Assembly (NCBI RefSeq): GCF_019219065.1
Contig: NZ_JAHUWK010000008.1
Coordinates: 124,001-188,000, forward strand
From: Duganella sp. sic0402
GTDB taxonomy: Bacteria; Pseudomonadota; Gammaproteobacteria; Burkholderiales; Burkholderiaceae_D
Direction of reading: 5' to 3'
DNA: 64,000 bases
The notes under the pieces were generated by a model, which saw nothing but the letters and a program-made list of their open reading frames with translations, did no database searches and was not told the origin of the DNA. Of this stretch, positions 52,982 through 63,205 are shown in pieces. Each line of letters begins with the position of its first letter. Position 1 is the stretch's first letter. The position numbers were made by a program, and so were the translations under genes.

Positions 52982-55900
52982 TGCCACAAAGCAATGCTCA
53001 ACACCCTGCCCCGCCGCCGCGCCGCCTGTCCCTCCTCGCCGCCCTGTGCCTGGCGATGTGCGTCGCGGCGCACGCCGACACCGGCGAACGTTGGGACAGC
53101 ATGTCCTACACCGCGTTCAAGCGCTACGTGCACAACGACATCAGCAGCGGCCTGTGCTTCACTCAGGACCGCCAGGGCTTTGTATGGATAGGCACCCAGG
53201 CCGGCCTGGTGCGCTGGGACGGCAACCGCCAGGTCAAATACCTGGCCGACGCGCGCGACGACGCGCTGCCCGACAGCTACGTCATGAGCGTGCACGTCGA
53301 CACCCAGGGCCGGCTGTGGGCCGGCATGAACTCCGGCGGCCTGGTGCGCTACGATCCGCAGCGCGACAACTTTGTGCGCTACCGCGCCAGTCCCACCGGC
53401 CTGCGCGACCCGCGCGTGAACGCCATTACCGATGACGGCACCGGCGGCTTGTGGATCGCCACCGGCAGCGGCCTCGATCACCTGGCGGCCAGCGGCGCAT
53501 TCGACCGGCTGAGCGACAATTATGGTAACGCCACGCTGCCCGAGGGCGGCATCGATACGCTGCTGCGCGACGCCGACGGCTCCTTGTGGGCCGGCACGCG
53601 CCGCGGCTTGTTCCAGCTGAAGCGCGGCCAGCCGGCGCGGCAAGTGGCGCTGGGCGGCAAACTGGGACTTCCGATCAGCGCACTGCTCAAGGACAGTACC
53701 GGCAAGCTGTGGATCGGCAGCCGCACCAACGGCGCCTTCGTCATTGCGGTGCCGGGAGATGCGGGCGTAGCGGTGCGCGAGAGCGGTCCGCAAGCGACGC
53801 TGCAGCAGGAACGGGTATCGGGGATCGTCGAAGCCGCGCCCGGCGAAATCTGGTTTGGCACCAATGGTGCCAACGGCGGCATTGTGGTGTACGACGTGCA
53901 GCACAACAGTTCGCGGCGCATCCGCCACCGCGCCGACGCGCCCGACAGCCTGGCCGACAACGATGTGATGGCGATGTTCCGCGAACGCAGCGGCATCATC
54001 TACGCGTCCAATATGGCCGGCATCAGCCAGCATGCGCCGCAGCCGCGCGCGGTGGCCACCGTCCGCTATCTGGATGCGGGCCGCAGCGGCGTGATCAGCG
54101 CGGCCAGCACCATGGTCGCGTCCGATGGACGGCTGTGGCTGGGCCTGATCAACGGCGGGGTCGCGATCGTCGATCCGCAGCACGGGCTGAGCGGACGCGT
54201 GGCGGCGCACAACGGCATGCAGCAAGGGCGCGTGCTGGCCACGGCGGCGGGTCCCGGCGGCGAAGTGTATATCGGCACGCAGAACGGCCTGTTCCGCGCC
54301 AACGCCGACGGCAGCCGCGCGCAGCGGGTAAAGCTGCCGCAGCGGCGCGAAGAAGATGAAGTGTGGGCGCTGGCGATCAGCGGCAACACCTTGTGGATGG
54401 GCGGCCTGGATGGCGTGTGGGCGCTGCAACTGTCGCCCGACGGCGAACCGCAACTGCTGCGGCATGAAGACAAACGCCTGGGCGATCCGCGCGTCACCGC
54501 CATTCTCCCGGTCGGCAACGATGTCTGGGTGGGCACGCGCACCGGCCTGGCGCGCGTGGGCGCAAACGGCGTGGAGGCGATTCCCGCCGACCTGTCAACG
54601 CCGGACCGGCTGCCGCCCGGCTATGTTTCCTCGCTGCTGATGGATGGCCAGGGCCGGCTGTGGCTGTCGAATTTCGGCACCGGCGTGGTCATCCTCGAAC
54701 GCACCGATCCGGACGGGCGGCGCCGCTTCCGCCGGCTGGGCATGCAGCAGGGCCTGCCCGACAGCGGCGGCAACAAGCTGCTACAGGATCGTCAGGGCAT
54801 GATCTGGGCCAGCACCGACGCCGGCCTGGCGCGCATCGATCCGCACACACTGGAAATCAAGGCGCTCGGTCCCGGCGAAGGCGTGCATGTGCCGACCTAC
54901 TGGACCAACTCCGGCGCGGTGAGCGCTAGCGGCGACCTGGTGTTTGGCGGCTTGAGCGGCCTCACCGTGGTCAAGCCGCAGGCACTGGAGGCCTGGCGCT
55001 ACACGCCGCCGGTGGTGGTCACGCGCATCCTGCTCAACGACAAGGACATGCCGTTCGCGCCGTACAACCAGGGCTTGGGCGGCAAGGCGCCGACTATCGT
55101 GGTGCCGATCGAAGCGCGCGAACGCGGATTCTCGCTGGAGTTCGCGGCGCTCGACTACACCGCACCGGAGCGCAACCGCTACGCCTACCGGCTCAAGGGT
55201 TTCGATCCCAACTGGGTCAGCAGCGAAGCCTCGTCGCGCCGCGCCAGCTACAACAATCTGCCACCGGGCGACTATGTGCTGCAACTGCGCGGCTCCAACC
55301 GCAATGGCGACTGGGCCGCGCCGATCGAGGTGCCGGTGCACGTCATGCCGGCCTGGCATCAGCGGCCGCTGGCGCGGGTGGCAATGGTGGCGCTCGGACT
55401 GCTGCTGGGCGCGGGGCTGATGCAGGCCCGTACCAGCTATCTGCGGCGCCGCCAGCGCGAGCTGGAAGCGATGGTGGAGGCACGCACGGCCGAACTACGC
55501 GCCACGCAAACCCAGCTGGAGACGCTGGCCTATGGCGATCCGCTGACCGGCCTGGCCAACCGCCGCCTGTTCAACGATGAATTGCGCCACCTGGTGGCGC
55601 AGGCCGAGCGCGGCGGGGCCTCCTTCACGCTGCTGCTGATCGACCTGGACCGCTTCAAGCCGGTCAACGACACGCTGGGCCACGACGCCGGCGACGCGCT
55701 GCTGGCCGCCGCCGCCGAGCGGCTGCGCGCAGCCGTGCGCGAGGCGGACCGGCCGTTCCGTCTTGGCGGCGACGAATTCGCCGTGCTGCTGAGCCAGACC
55801 ACCGACCGCGAGACACTGGAACCGGTGTGCGCGCGCATCCTCGCCAATCTGGCGGCGCCGCTGCCGCATGGCGAGGCGGTAATCGAAATCAGCGCCAGCA

Positions 55901-56016
55901 TCGGCGCCGCCGTCTACCGCAGCGGCGAAAACCACGAACAACTCTACAAGCGCGCCGACGTCGCGCTGTACGAGGCCAAGGCTGCCGGCCGCAATACCTG
56001 GCGGCTCAGTCTTTGA
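52981..56016 (+). CDS. Periplasmic two-component-type propeller sensor with GGDEF output
   Basis: 1011 residues from the ATG at 52981; the upstream open frame overlaps the thi riboswitch. A signal peptide (about 1-32) is followed by two-component-regulator propeller repeats (FVWIGTQAGLVRWDG, LWAGMNSGGLVRYDP, LWIATGSGLDHL and others), a Y_Y_Y domain (about 690-785: NRYAYRLKGFDPNWVS), one transmembrane helix (about 803-817) and a GGDEF domain with GGDEF at 929-933. An RxxD inhibitory site (READ) lies 5 residues before it, so product inhibition is likely. It is a periplasm-sensing diguanylate cyclase. Its 3' end overlaps the crotonase gene. Confidence 0.92.
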   Translation: MPQSNAQHPAPPPRRLSLLAALCLAMCVAAHADTGERWDSMSYTAFKRYVHNDISSGLCFTQDRQGFVWIGTQAGLVRWDGNRQVKYLADARDDALPDSYVMSVHVDTQGRLWAGMNSGGLVRYDPQRDNFVRYRASPTGLRDPRVNAITDDGTGGLWIATGSGLDHLAASGAFDRLSDNYGNATLPEGGIDTLLRDADGSLWAGTRRGLFQLKRGQPARQVALGGKLGLPISALLKDSTGKLWIGSRTNGAFVIAVPGDAGVAVRESGPQATLQQERVSGIVEAAPGEIWFGTNGANGGIVVYDVQHNSSRRIRHRADAPDSLADNDVMAMFRERSGIIYASNMAGISQHAPQPRAVATVRYLDAGRSGVISAASTMVASDGRLWLGLINGGVAIVDPQHGLSGRVAAHNGMQQGRVLATAAGPGGEVYIGTQNGLFRANADGSRAQRVKLPQRREEDEVWALAISGNTLWMGGLDGVWALQLSPDGEPQLLRHEDKRLGDPRVTAILPVGNDVWVGTRTGLARVGANGVEAIPADLSTPDRLPPGYVSSLLMDGQGRLWLSNFGTGVVILERTDPDGRRRFRRLGMQQGLPDSGGNKLLQDRQGMIWASTDAGLARIDPHTLEIKALGPGEGVHVPTYWTNSGAVSASGDLVFGGLSGLTVVKPQALEAWRYTPPVVVTRILLNDKDMPFAPYNQGLGGKAPTIVVPIEARERGFSLEFAALDYTAPERNRYAYRLKGFDPNWVSSEASSRRASYNNLPPGDYVLQLRGSNRNGDWAAPIEVPVHVMPAWHQRPLARVAMVALGLLLGAGLMQARTSYLRRRQRELEAMVEARTAELRATQTQLETLAYGDPLTGLANRRLFNDELRHLVAQAERGGASFTLLLIDLDRFKPVNDTLGHDAGDALLAAAAERLRAAVREADRPFRLGGDEFAVLLSQTTDRETLEPVCARILANLAAPLPHGEAVIEISASIGAAVYRSGENHEQLYKRADVALYEAKAAGRNTWRLSL

Positions 56017-56821
56017 ATACCGGCGTGGACTTGCTGGCGCCCGCCAGCATCGCCGCTTGCAGATCGTTCGACATCAGCATGGCGGCGTTCCAGGTGGCGA
56101 TGTAGTTCAGGCCGTCGGCGACGCTGTGGTCGCGCGTGTAACTGATCATCTCCTTGACGCCGCGTACCGACAGCGGCGACTTGGCGGCGATCTGTACGGC
56201 GATCTCGCGCACGCCGGCGCGCAAGGCTTCCGGCGAGTCGAACACGCGGTTGACCAGGCGCATATGCTTCGCCTCGGCGGCGTCGAACTTGCGCGCGGTA
56301 TAGGCCAGCTCGCGCGCCATGCCCTCGCCGATCAGGCGCGGCAGTCGTTGCAAAGTTCCCACATCGGCCACCATGCCGATATCGATTTCCTTGATGGTGA
56401 ACCAGGCCTCGGCCGAGCAATAGCGCATGTCGGCGCAGCAGATCAGATCGATGCCGCCGCCGACGCAAGCGCCGTGCACGGCGGCCAGCACCGGCTTGCG
56501 GCAGCGTTCCAGGCTGGTCAGCGCGTCCTGCAAATCGAGGATCACCCGGCGCAGCTTCTCGCGCGAGCGGCCGTCGCAGTCATCGCGCACCTGCGCGCCG
56601 ACGCCCATCATCATCTGCAGGTCGATGCCCGAGGTGAACGCCTTGCCCTCGCCTTCGAGGATGGCGACGCGGATCTCCGGCGTCTCATCGATGTGACGGA
56701 ACACCGCGCGGATCTCATCCCACATCGCCGCGTTCATCGCATTCAGCTTCTCCGGCCGGTTCAACCGCACGGTGGCAATATGGTCTTCTACTGACAAAGT
56801 CAGGGTTTCAAAACTTGGCAT
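56006..56821 (-). CDS. Enoyl-CoA hydratase/isomerase (crotonase) family protein
   Basis: 271 residues from the ATG at 56821, preceded by AAGGAGGAG. The crotonase fold has the oxyanion-hole segments GKAFTSGIDL and HGACVGGGIDLICCADMRY, with acidic residues in FTIKEIDIGMVADVG. That last pattern resembles delta(3,5)-delta(2,4)-dienoyl-CoA isomerases more than hydratases. The substrate is unknown. It is divergent from valS. Confidence 0.88.
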   Translation of the reverse strand: MPSFETLTLSVEDHIATVRLNRPEKLNAMNAAMWDEIRAVFRHIDETPEIRVAILEGEGKAFTSGIDLQMMMGVGAQVRDDCDGRSREKLRRVILDLQDALTSLERCRKPVLAAVHGACVGGGIDLICCADMRYCSAEAWFTIKEIDIGMVADVGTLQRLPRLIGEGMARELAYTARKFDAAEAKHMRLVNRVFDSPEALRAGVREIAVQIAAKSPLSVRGVKEMISYTRDHSVADGLNYIATWNAAMLMSNDLQAAMLAGASKSTPVFKD

Positions 56822-56892
56822 AGCGCGCTCCTCCTTGTGATTTTTATCATTTTGCCACTGCCACAATAATACGCAGCGGGGGCTGCGTCATC

Positions 56893-56898
56893 TATAAT
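56893..56898 (+). promoter_or_regulatory. -10 element upstream of valS
   Basis: A perfect TATAAT lies 42 bases before the valS ATG. A matching -35 element is weak. The short leader has no obvious T-box or attenuator. Confidence 0.4.
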
Positions 56899-56939
56899 GG
56901 CTGTTTTCGCAAACGCATTTATAAAATATCAGCCATATC

Positions 56940-59735
56940 ATGGAATTAGCCAAGTCTTTCGAGCCTGCCGACATTGAACAGTTCTGGCGCAGCGAGTGGG
57001 AATCGCGCGGTTACTACACCGCCACCCTCGACGCCGGCAAACCTTCTTTCAGCATCCAGCTGCCGCCGCCGAACGTCACCGGCACCCTGCACATGGGCCA
57101 TGCGTTCAACCAGACCATCATGGATGGCCTGACCCGCTATCACCGCATGCTGGGCCATAACACCGCCTGGATCCCCGGCACCGACCACGCCGGCATCGCC
57201 ACCCAGATCGTGGTGGAGCGCCAGCTGGACGCGCAGAAAATCTCGCGCCACGACCTGGGCCGCGAAGAATTCATCAAGAAAGTCTGGGAGTGGAAAGAGA
57301 AATCCGGCTCCACCATCACCGGCCAGATGCGCCGCCTGGGCGCCTCGCCGGACTGGAAACGCGAATACTTCACCATGGACGCCGAGCGCTCCAAGTCGGT
57401 GACCGAAGTGTTCGTGCGCCTGCACGAGCAAGGCCTGATCTACCGCGGCAAGCGCCTGGTCAACTGGGACCCGGTGCTGGGCACCGCCGTGTCCGACCTG
57501 GAAGTGGTGTCGGAAGAAGAAAACGGTTCGATGTGGTACATCAAGTACCCGCTGGCCGATGGCAGCGGCACGCTGACCGTGGCCACCACCCGTCCTGAAA
57601 CCATGCTGGGCGACGTGGCCGTGGCGGTTGATCCGACCGACGAACGCTACCTGCCGCTGGTTGGCAAGATGCTCAAGCTGCCGCTGGTCGGCCGCGAAAT
57701 CCCGATCATCGCCGACGCCTATGTCGACAAAGCCTTCGGCACCGGCTGCGTGAAAATCACCCCGGCGCACGACTTCAACGACTACGCCGTCGGCCAGCGC
57801 CACAACCTGGACATGCCGTCAATCCTGACGCTGGAAGCGAAGATCGTCGACGACGCGCCGGAAGCCTACCGTGGCCTGGACCGCTTTGTCGCGCGTAAGA
57901 AAATCGTCGCCGACCTGGAAGAACAGGGCTTGCTGGAAGAAGTCAAACCACACAAGCTGATGGTGCCGCGCGGCGACCGTACCGGCGTGGTCATCGAGCC
58001 GATGCTGACCGACCAGTGGTTCGTCGCCATGAGCAAGCCTGCGCCGGAAGGCACTTTCAATCCGGGCAAATCGATCGCTGAAGTGGCACTGGAAAAAGTC
58101 GCCACCGGCGAGATCAAATTCGTGCCGGAAAACTGGAGCACCACCTACAACCAGTGGCTGAACAACATCCAGGACTGGTGCATCTCGCGCCAGCTGTGGT
58201 GGGGCCATCAGATCCCGGCCTGGTACGACGACGCCGGCAACATCTTCGTCGCCCGTACCGAAGAGGAAGCCAAGGCGCAAGCGGCGGCCAAAGGCATCAC
58301 CGCGCCACTGCGCCGCGACAACGACGTGCTGGACACCTGGTTCTCGTCCGCGCTGGTGCCGTTCTCGACCCTGGGCTGGCCGGAAGAAACCCCGGACATC
58401 AAGGCCTTCCTGCCATCGTCGGTGCTGGTGACAGGCTTCGACATCATCTTCTTCTGGGTGGCGCGCATGGTCATGATGACCGCGCACTTCACCGGCAAAG
58501 TACCGTTCCAGACCGTCTACGTGCATGGCCTGGTGCGTGACTCGCAGGGCCAGAAAATGTCCAAGTCCAAGGGCAACACGCTGGACCCGATCGACCTGAT
58601 CGATGGCATCGATGTGGAAGCGCTGGTTGCCAAGCGCACCACCGGCCTGATGAATCCGAAAGACGCCGAGAAGATCACCAAAGCCACCCGCAAGGAATTC
58701 CCGAACGGTATCGCTGCCTACGGTACTGACGCGGTGCGCTTCACGATGGCCTCGTACGCCTCGCTGGGCCGCAACATCAACTTCGACCTGGGCCGCGCCG
58801 AAGGCTACCGCAACTTCTGCAACAAGCTGTGGAACGCTACCCGCTTCGTGATGATGAACACCGAAGGCAAGGACTGCTCGGCATCGGAAGCCGACCTGTC
58901 GCAAGCCGACAAGTGGATCATCTCGCTGCTGCAAAAAGCCGAGCTGGAAGTGGCCAAGGGCTTCGAAGACTACCGCTTCGACAACATCGCCTCGGCCATC
59001 TACAAGTTTGTCTGGGACGAGTACTGCGACTGGTATCTGGAAGTGGCCAAGGTGCAGGTACAAAGCGGCACCGAAGGCCAGCAGCGCGCCACCCGCCACA
59101 CGCTGCTGCGCGTGCTGGAAGTGGTGCTGCGTCTGGCGCATCCGGTGATCCCGTTTGTAACCGAGGCGCTGTGGCAGGCGATTGCGCCGCTGGCTGGCAA
59201 GACCGGTGATTCGATCATGATGCAACCGTACCCGATCGCCAACACCGCCAATATCGACGAATCGGCCGAAGCCTGGATGCAGCAGCTGAAAGCGCTGACC
59301 GATGCGACCCGCAACCTGCGCGGCGAAATGCAACTGGCGCCATCGCTGCGCGTGCCGCTGATCGTCGAGCCGGGCAACGCCGCCGACAAGGCTGCGATGG
59401 AAGGCTTTGCAGCGTACGTGCAATCGCTGTCCAAGCTGTCGGAAGTGCAGATTGTGGATGTGCTGCCGGAATCACCTGCGGCGGTGTGCATCGTCGGCAC
59501 CACCAAGATGATGCTGAAAGTGGAAATCGACGTCAAAGCCGAGCGTGAGCGCCTGAGCAAGGAGATCACCCGCCTGGAAGGCGAGATCAACAAGGCCAAC
59601 GGCAAGCTGTCGAACGAAAGCTTCGTCGCCCGCGCACCGGCGGAAGTGGTCGCGCAAGAGAAAGAGCGCGTCGCCAACTTCTCCGCCACGCTGGACAAAA
59701 TGCGCGAGCAGATCGCCAAGCTGCCAGCGGCTTAA
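56940..59735 (+). CDS. valS: Valyl-tRNA synthetase
   Basis: 931 residues, a class I synthetase. The HIGH-type motif is HMGH in [18 protein letters not shown] and the KMSKS loop is [14 protein letters not shown]. The editing domain (about 190-330) hydrolyses threonyl-tRNA(Val), and a C-terminal coiled coil ([20 protein letters not shown] onward) binds tRNA. The length is typical (about 950). It ends at a clear hairpin-T5 terminator. Confidence 0.97.
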   Translation: MELAKSFEPADIEQFWRSEWESRGYYTATLDAGKPSFSIQLPPPNVTGTLHMGHAFNQTIMDGLTRYHRMLGHNTAWIPGTDHAGIATQIVVERQLDAQKISRHDLGREEFIKKVWEWKEKSGSTITGQMRRLGASPDWKREYFTMDAERSKSVTEVFVRLHEQGLIYRGKRLVNWDPVLGTAVSDLEVVSEEENGSMWYIKYPLADGSGTLTVATTRPETMLGDVAVAVDPTDERYLPLVGKMLKLPLVGREIPIIADAYVDKAFGTGCVKITPAHDFNDYAVGQRHNLDMPSILTLEAKIVDDAPEAYRGLDRFVARKKIVADLEEQGLLEEVKPHKLMVPRGDRTGVVIEPMLTDQWFVAMSKPAPEGTFNPGKSIAEVALEKVATGEIKFVPENWSTTYNQWLNNIQDWCISRQLWWGHQIPAWYDDAGNIFVARTEEEAKAQAAAKGITAPLRRDNDVLDTWFSSALVPFSTLGWPEETPDIKAFLPSSVLVTGFDIIFFWVARMVMMTAHFTGKVPFQTVYVHGLVRDSQGQKMSKSKGNTLDPIDLIDGIDVEALVAKRTTGLMNPKDAEKITKATRKEFPNGIAAYGTDAVRFTMASYASLGRNINFDLGRAEGYRNFCNKLWNATRFVMMNTEGKDCSASEADLSQADKWIISLLQKAELEVAKGFEDYRFDNIASAIYKFVWDEYCDWYLEVAKVQVQSGTEGQQRATRHTLLRVLEVVLRLAHPVIPFVTEALWQAIAPLAGKTGDSIMMQPYPIANTANIDESAEAWMQQLKALTDATRNLRGEMQLAPSLRVPLIVEPGNAADKAAMEGFAAYVQSLSKLSEVQIVDVLPESPAAVCIVGTTKMMLKVEIDVKAERERLSKEITRLEGEINKANGKLSNESFVARAPAEVVAQEKERVANFSATLDKMREQIAKLPAA

Positions 59736-59742
59736 ACCTGAT

Positions 59743-59769
59743 CCGGGGTCAGTTCTGACCCCGGTTTTT
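59743..59769 (+). terminator. Terminator of valS with repeat-like stem
   Basis: CCGGGGTCAG and CTGACCCCGG form a perfect 10-base stem around TT, followed by TTTTT. The arms are identical to the ends of the 60-bp palindrome at 15939-15998, so it may be a solo or collapsed copy of the same element. It also separates valS from the convergent dehydratase gene. Confidence 0.85.
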
Positions 59770-60733
59770 ATGCCAGCAGTTCGGCGTAGCGGGCGATGTC
59801 GACGTTGCCGCCGCTGATGATGATGCCGACGCGCTTGCCCTGCAGTTGCTCTTTCATCGCGCGCGCGGCGGCAAACCCTAGCCCGCCAGTCGGCTCCACC
59901 ACCATCTTCATGCGCTCGGCAAAGAAGCGCATCGCGGCGCGCAGTTCGTCGTCGCTGGCGGTCAGGATGTCATCCACATCGCGTTTGATAATCGGGAAGG
60001 TCAGGTTGCCCAGATGCTGCGTTTGCGCGCCATCGGCGATCGTCTTCGGCGTGTCGATGTGCACGATGCTGCCGCTGCGGAACGATTGCTGGCCATCGTT
60101 GCCCGCCTCCGGCTCCACGCCAAACAGTTTCGCCGACGGCGACAGCGCGCGCGTCGACAAGGCGGTGCCGCCCAGCAGGCCGCCACCGCCCAACGGTGCG
60201 AATACATAATCCAGGCGCCCTACTTCCTCAAACAGTTCCTTGGCCGCCGTGCCCTGCCCCGCAATCACGTCGGCGTGATCGTATGGCGGAATCAGCGTCA
60301 GGCCATGCTTGGCCGCCAGGTCGCGGCCGATCTGTTCGCGGTCTTCCGTGTAGCGATCGTAGATCACCACCGTGGCGCCGTAACCGCGTGTGGCAGCGAC
60401 CTTGGCCGCCGGCGCATCATGCGGCATGACGATGGTAGCCGGTATGCCCAGCAACCGCGCCGACAAGGCCACCGCCTGCGCGTGATTGCCCGACGAGAAA
60501 GCCACCACGCCCGCCTTGCGCTGTTCCGGCGTGAACTTGGCCAGCGCGTTGTATCCGCCACGGAATTTGAACGCGCCCATGCGCTGGAAGTTTTCGCACT
60601 TGAAGAACACTTCTGCCCCCAGTTCGGCATTGGCGGTGGACGAGGTCAGCACCGGCGTGCGGTGCGCCACGCCAGCGATGCGCTCGGAGGCGGCAACCAC
60701 GTCTTGAAAGGTAGGCAGTTTCAGTTCGCTCAT
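59768..60733 (-). CDS. Threonine/3-hydroxyaspartate dehydratase-like PLP enzyme
   Basis: 321 residues, a fold-type II PLP enzyme close to serine racemase and threo-3-hydroxyaspartate ammonia-lyase. The PLP lysine is in GAFKFRGGYNAL, the glycine-rich phosphate loop is PLGGGGLLGG, and SSGNHAQAVAL is conserved. It lacks the C-terminal regulatory domain of biosynthetic threonine deaminase (IlvA). It is 18 bases downstream of a DauR-like regulator, which supports a catabolic, inducible role. Confidence 0.85.
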   Translation of the reverse strand: MSELKLPTFQDVVAASERIAGVAHRTPVLTSSTANAELGAEVFFKCENFQRMGAFKFRGGYNALAKFTPEQRKAGVVAFSSGNHAQAVALSARLLGIPATIVMPHDAPAAKVAATRGYGATVVIYDRYTEDREQIGRDLAAKHGLTLIPPYDHADVIAGQGTAAKELFEEVGRLDYVFAPLGGGGLLGGTALSTRALSPSAKLFGVEPEAGNDGQQSFRSGSIVHIDTPKTIADGAQTQHLGNLTFPIIKRDVDDILTASDDELRAAMRFFAERMKMVVEPTGGLGFAAARAMKEQLQGKRVGIIISGGNVDIARYAELLA

Positions 60734-60751
60734 GATTTTTCCTGTGGATGA

Positions 60752-61378
60752 TTAACGCGCGTCGTTGTAGACGGTGGCGCGGGATACGTTGAGATAAGCG
60801 GCGACAATGTCCATCGCCCGGCGCACATCGCTCAGGCCGGCTTCTTTCAGCTCGCGCATCAAGGCCTTGCGCTCGTCGGCCTTCAGCGCGCGCGGCGTGC
60901 TGCCAAGCCGGGCGGCAAACTGGTCGATGCGCTGGCGGATCGCGTCCGCGCCGGCAGGCGCCATGGTTTCGTTGATGGCGACGGCAGTGTCCACGCTGCC
61001 GAATTGGGTCAGCATGGTATTCAGGCTGCGGAACACGGTCAGGTCAACATTCAGGCACAGTGCGGCAACGTATTGGCCTTCGCTGTCCTTGATGCCGATC
61101 GAGGTGCTCTTGGCCAGCCGGCCATCAGGAAAGGTGTTGGGGTAATTGGCGATGACCTGCTCGAACGCCGGATCGGCCGCGCGCGCCAGGCCAAGCTCGG
61201 TCGCCGGCTCGCCCACTTCGCGGCCCGACAAGTTGTTGTGGATGGCCAGGATGGCGTGTTCCGGCTGCGTCAGGTCGTGCAGCACCACTTCGCAGAACGG
61301 CGCCAGCGTCTTGCCCAAACCCTCGGCCACTTGCTGCATCTGCGCCAGCAGATTCTGATGTTCAGATGTTTTCTTCAT
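60752..61378 (-). CDS. DauR/YheO-like transcriptional regulator
   Basis: 208 residues. The N-terminal YheO-like PAS domain (FCEVVLHDLTQPEHAILAIHNN, then FPDGRLAKSTSIGIKDSEGQ) is followed by a C-terminal HTH_22 domain (ADERKALMRELKEAGL, MDIVAAYLNVSRATVYNDAR). Members such as DauR regulate amino-acid racemisation or deamination genes. It precedes the dehydratase in the same operon, so it probably controls it. Confidence 0.88.
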   Translation of the reverse strand: MKKTSEHQNLLAQMQQVAEGLGKTLAPFCEVVLHDLTQPEHAILAIHNNLSGREVGEPATELGLARAADPAFEQVIANYPNTFPDGRLAKSTSIGIKDSEGQYVAALCLNVDLTVFRSLNTMLTQFGSVDTAVAINETMAPAGADAIRQRIDQFAARLGSTPRALKADERKALMRELKEAGLSDVRRAMDIVAAYLNVSRATVYNDAR

Positions 61379-61453
61379 CTGAACATATTATCTCATTTTA
61401 GACTTTTTGTGCATTTCGATGATAGCCTCTAATTAGCACGAGCGGTCAGTTCG

Positions 61454-61459
61454 TATAAT
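61454..61459 (+). promoter_or_regulatory. -10 element of the DUF2147 gene
   Basis: A perfect TATAAT lies 31 bases before the start at 61491. The -35 region is poor. An AGGAGA ribosome site lies 6 bases before the ATG. Confidence 0.45.
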
Positions 61460-61490
61460 GGCCTACACAAAAAACAACCAGGAGACACAA

Positions 61491-61931
61491 ATGAAATACC
61501 TCGCTTTCATCGCTGCAGCCGCCATGTCCATCGCACCGGCGTTCGCCGACAACACGTCGCCAACCGGCTTGTGGAAGAACATCGACGACGAAACCGGCAA
61601 GCCGAAGGCGCTGATCCGCATCACCGAAACCAACGGCGTGCTGGAAGGCAAAATCGAACAACTGTTCCGCGCACCGGGCGAAGACCAGAATCCCAAGTGC
61701 GATAAATGCGAAGGCGCGCGCAAGGACCAGCCGATCATCGGCATGACCATTCTGTCCAATCTGAAAAAGGACGGCGAGGAATATTCCGGCGGCCAGATCC
61801 TCGATCCGAACAACGGCAAGGTCTACAAGAGCAAGCTGCAGCTGGCCGACGGTGGCAAAAAGCTGAACGTGCGCGGCTACATCGGCATGCCGATGCTGGG
61901 CCGCTCACAGACCTGGGTGCGCCAGGACTAA
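61491..61931 (+). CDS. DUF2147 secreted protein
   Basis: 146 residues from the ATG at 61491; the in-frame ATG 33 bases upstream overlaps the -10 element. A signal peptide (KYLAFIAAAAMSIAPAFA|D) is followed by the DUF2147 pattern: SPTGLWKNIDDETGKPKALI, a two-Cys CxxC (NPKCDKCEG), GMTIL, GGQILDPNNGKVYKSKLQL and LNVRGYIGMPMLGRSQTW. The fold is lipocalin-like and the function unknown. It overlaps the convergent DUF3060 gene by 4 bases. Confidence 0.9.
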   Translation: MKYLAFIAAAAMSIAPAFADNTSPTGLWKNIDDETGKPKALIRITETNGVLEGKIEQLFRAPGEDQNPKCDKCEGARKDQPIIGMTILSNLKKDGEEYSGGQILDPNNGKVYKSKLQLADGGKKLNVRGYIGMPMLGRSQTWVRQD

Positions 61932-62296
61932 TTACGCTGGATTTTGTGGCCGACGCCGCTAATGCGTTGCTGGGGCTCGCCGGTCGAGCGCCAGTTGACC
62001 GTGTTCTGGATGCCGGCCACCACCAAGACCGCTTTCGGCGCCAAGGTCAGCGCGACCTTGTTTTCCGCGCCGTTGATTTCCAGGCTGGAGCAGGTGCCGG
62101 TCAAGGTGATATTGTGCTGCGTGCCATCGATGGTCACGCGCCGGCCTTCGCAGGGAAAGGTGCGCACATAGCCGTTGCCGGCGATGGCGATCTGTTGCTT
62201 GTCGACGTTGATTTCACCCACCGCATCGTCGGCCATGGCGCCATGGGCCGACAAGCCCAGGACGCCTGCCAGCGCGATCATTCGTAATGCGAGCAT
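61928..62296 (-). CDS. DUF3060 secreted protein
   Basis: 122 residues from the ATG at 62296, preceded by AAGGAG. A signal peptide (LALRMIALAGVLGLSAHGAMA|D) is followed by a short parallel-beta pattern typical of DUF3060 (RRVTIDGTQHNITLTGTCSS, LEINGAENKVAL, VVAGIQNTVNW), with two cysteines (FPCEG and GTCSS). The function is unknown. It lies downstream of the ThuA gene on the same strand. Confidence 0.85.
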   Translation of the reverse strand: MLALRMIALAGVLGLSAHGAMADDAVGEINVDKQQIAIAGNGYVRTFPCEGRRVTIDGTQHNITLTGTCSSLEINGAENKVALTLAPKAVLVVAGIQNTVNWRSTGEPQQRISGVGHKIQRN

Positions 62297-62371
62297 GCTG
62301 TCTCCTTCATCTTGATTAAGTTCCACGCATTGTAGAAATTAACTGCCGAGTTCGGCGCACGCAAGCCACGC

Positions 62372-63133
62372 TCAAGGCTTGGCGCCCTTGCCGGTGGCGG
62401 TCCAGTAGATGCCGCCCATCAGGTGCGACAGGTATTGCGGGTCCTTGTACATATTGCCGTCGTGTCCCAGCGCGGTGACGAACACGCGGCCTTTTTCGAC
62501 GTAGTGATACCAGCTCAGCGGATGGTCCTTGCCCATGCCGTGCGACACCTGCCCCGGCCAGATTTTGGTCGGGTCATAGCTGCTCTCGTCCACGTTCAGC
62601 ACCGGGTTGATCTTGACTTGGTAGGGATTGTCGAACACATAGAACTCGTCGCTCCAGATCCAGTGCTCCGGTAGGCCGAAGGTGGCCGGGAACTTCTTGT
62701 CGGCCACATCGACCACGCCGGTTTGCAGCATCGGATGGTTGCCGGTGCGGCGGCCGATCAGTTTCTCGTACCATGGCCAGGTGTTGGGCGGAATGATTAG
62801 CGAGCGGTGCACCAGCATGGCATTGCCGCCGGCCTTCATGTAGTCCTCGAATTTCTTGCGGCGCGCTTCGTTCAGTTCTTCCGGCGGCGTGTTCAGGAAC
62901 ATCACGGCGGCATACTGTTTCAGGTCGCCGTCGAAAACTTCCGGCTTGTTGGTGTAGGTCATTTCGAACGCGTGCAGCTTGCCCAGCCGCTCCAGGCTGT
63001 CACGCGCCACCGGAATGTATTCGTAGTGGTACTTGCTCGGCATGGCCAGCACCAGGATCTTGTACTGAGTGTCGGCATGGGCGCCGGACGCCATCAATAA
63101 ACCGGCCGCGACGGCCAGCATGCTTTTCTTCAT
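62372..63133 (-). CDS. ThuA-domain secreted protein
   Basis: 253 residues from the ATG at 63133 (GGAGGAGAC upstream). A signal peptide (KKSMLAVAAGLLMASGAHA|D) precedes a ThuA-like glutamine-amidotransferase fold (ILVLAMPSKYHYEYIPVARD, YAAVMFLNTPPEELNEARRK, HPLSWYHYVEKGRVFVTALGHD). ThuA proteins act in trehalose/glucoside use or as glycoside-related enzymes; the activity is uncertain. No sugar operon is adjacent. Confidence 0.85.
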   Translation of the reverse strand: MKKSMLAVAAGLLMASGAHADTQYKILVLAMPSKYHYEYIPVARDSLERLGKLHAFEMTYTNKPEVFDGDLKQYAAVMFLNTPPEELNEARRKKFEDYMKAGGNAMLVHRSLIIPPNTWPWYEKLIGRRTGNHPMLQTGVVDVADKKFPATFGLPEHWIWSDEFYVFDNPYQVKINPVLNVDESSYDPTKIWPGQVSHGMGKDHPLSWYHYVEKGRVFVTALGHDGNMYKDPQYLSHLMGGIYWTATGKGAKP

Positions 63134-63205
63134 CGTCTCCTCCACTAAAAAGTTAGCGCTATCATTTTTGTCATAGTCTAACCCAAGGTGATACGATTTG
63201 GCCAA

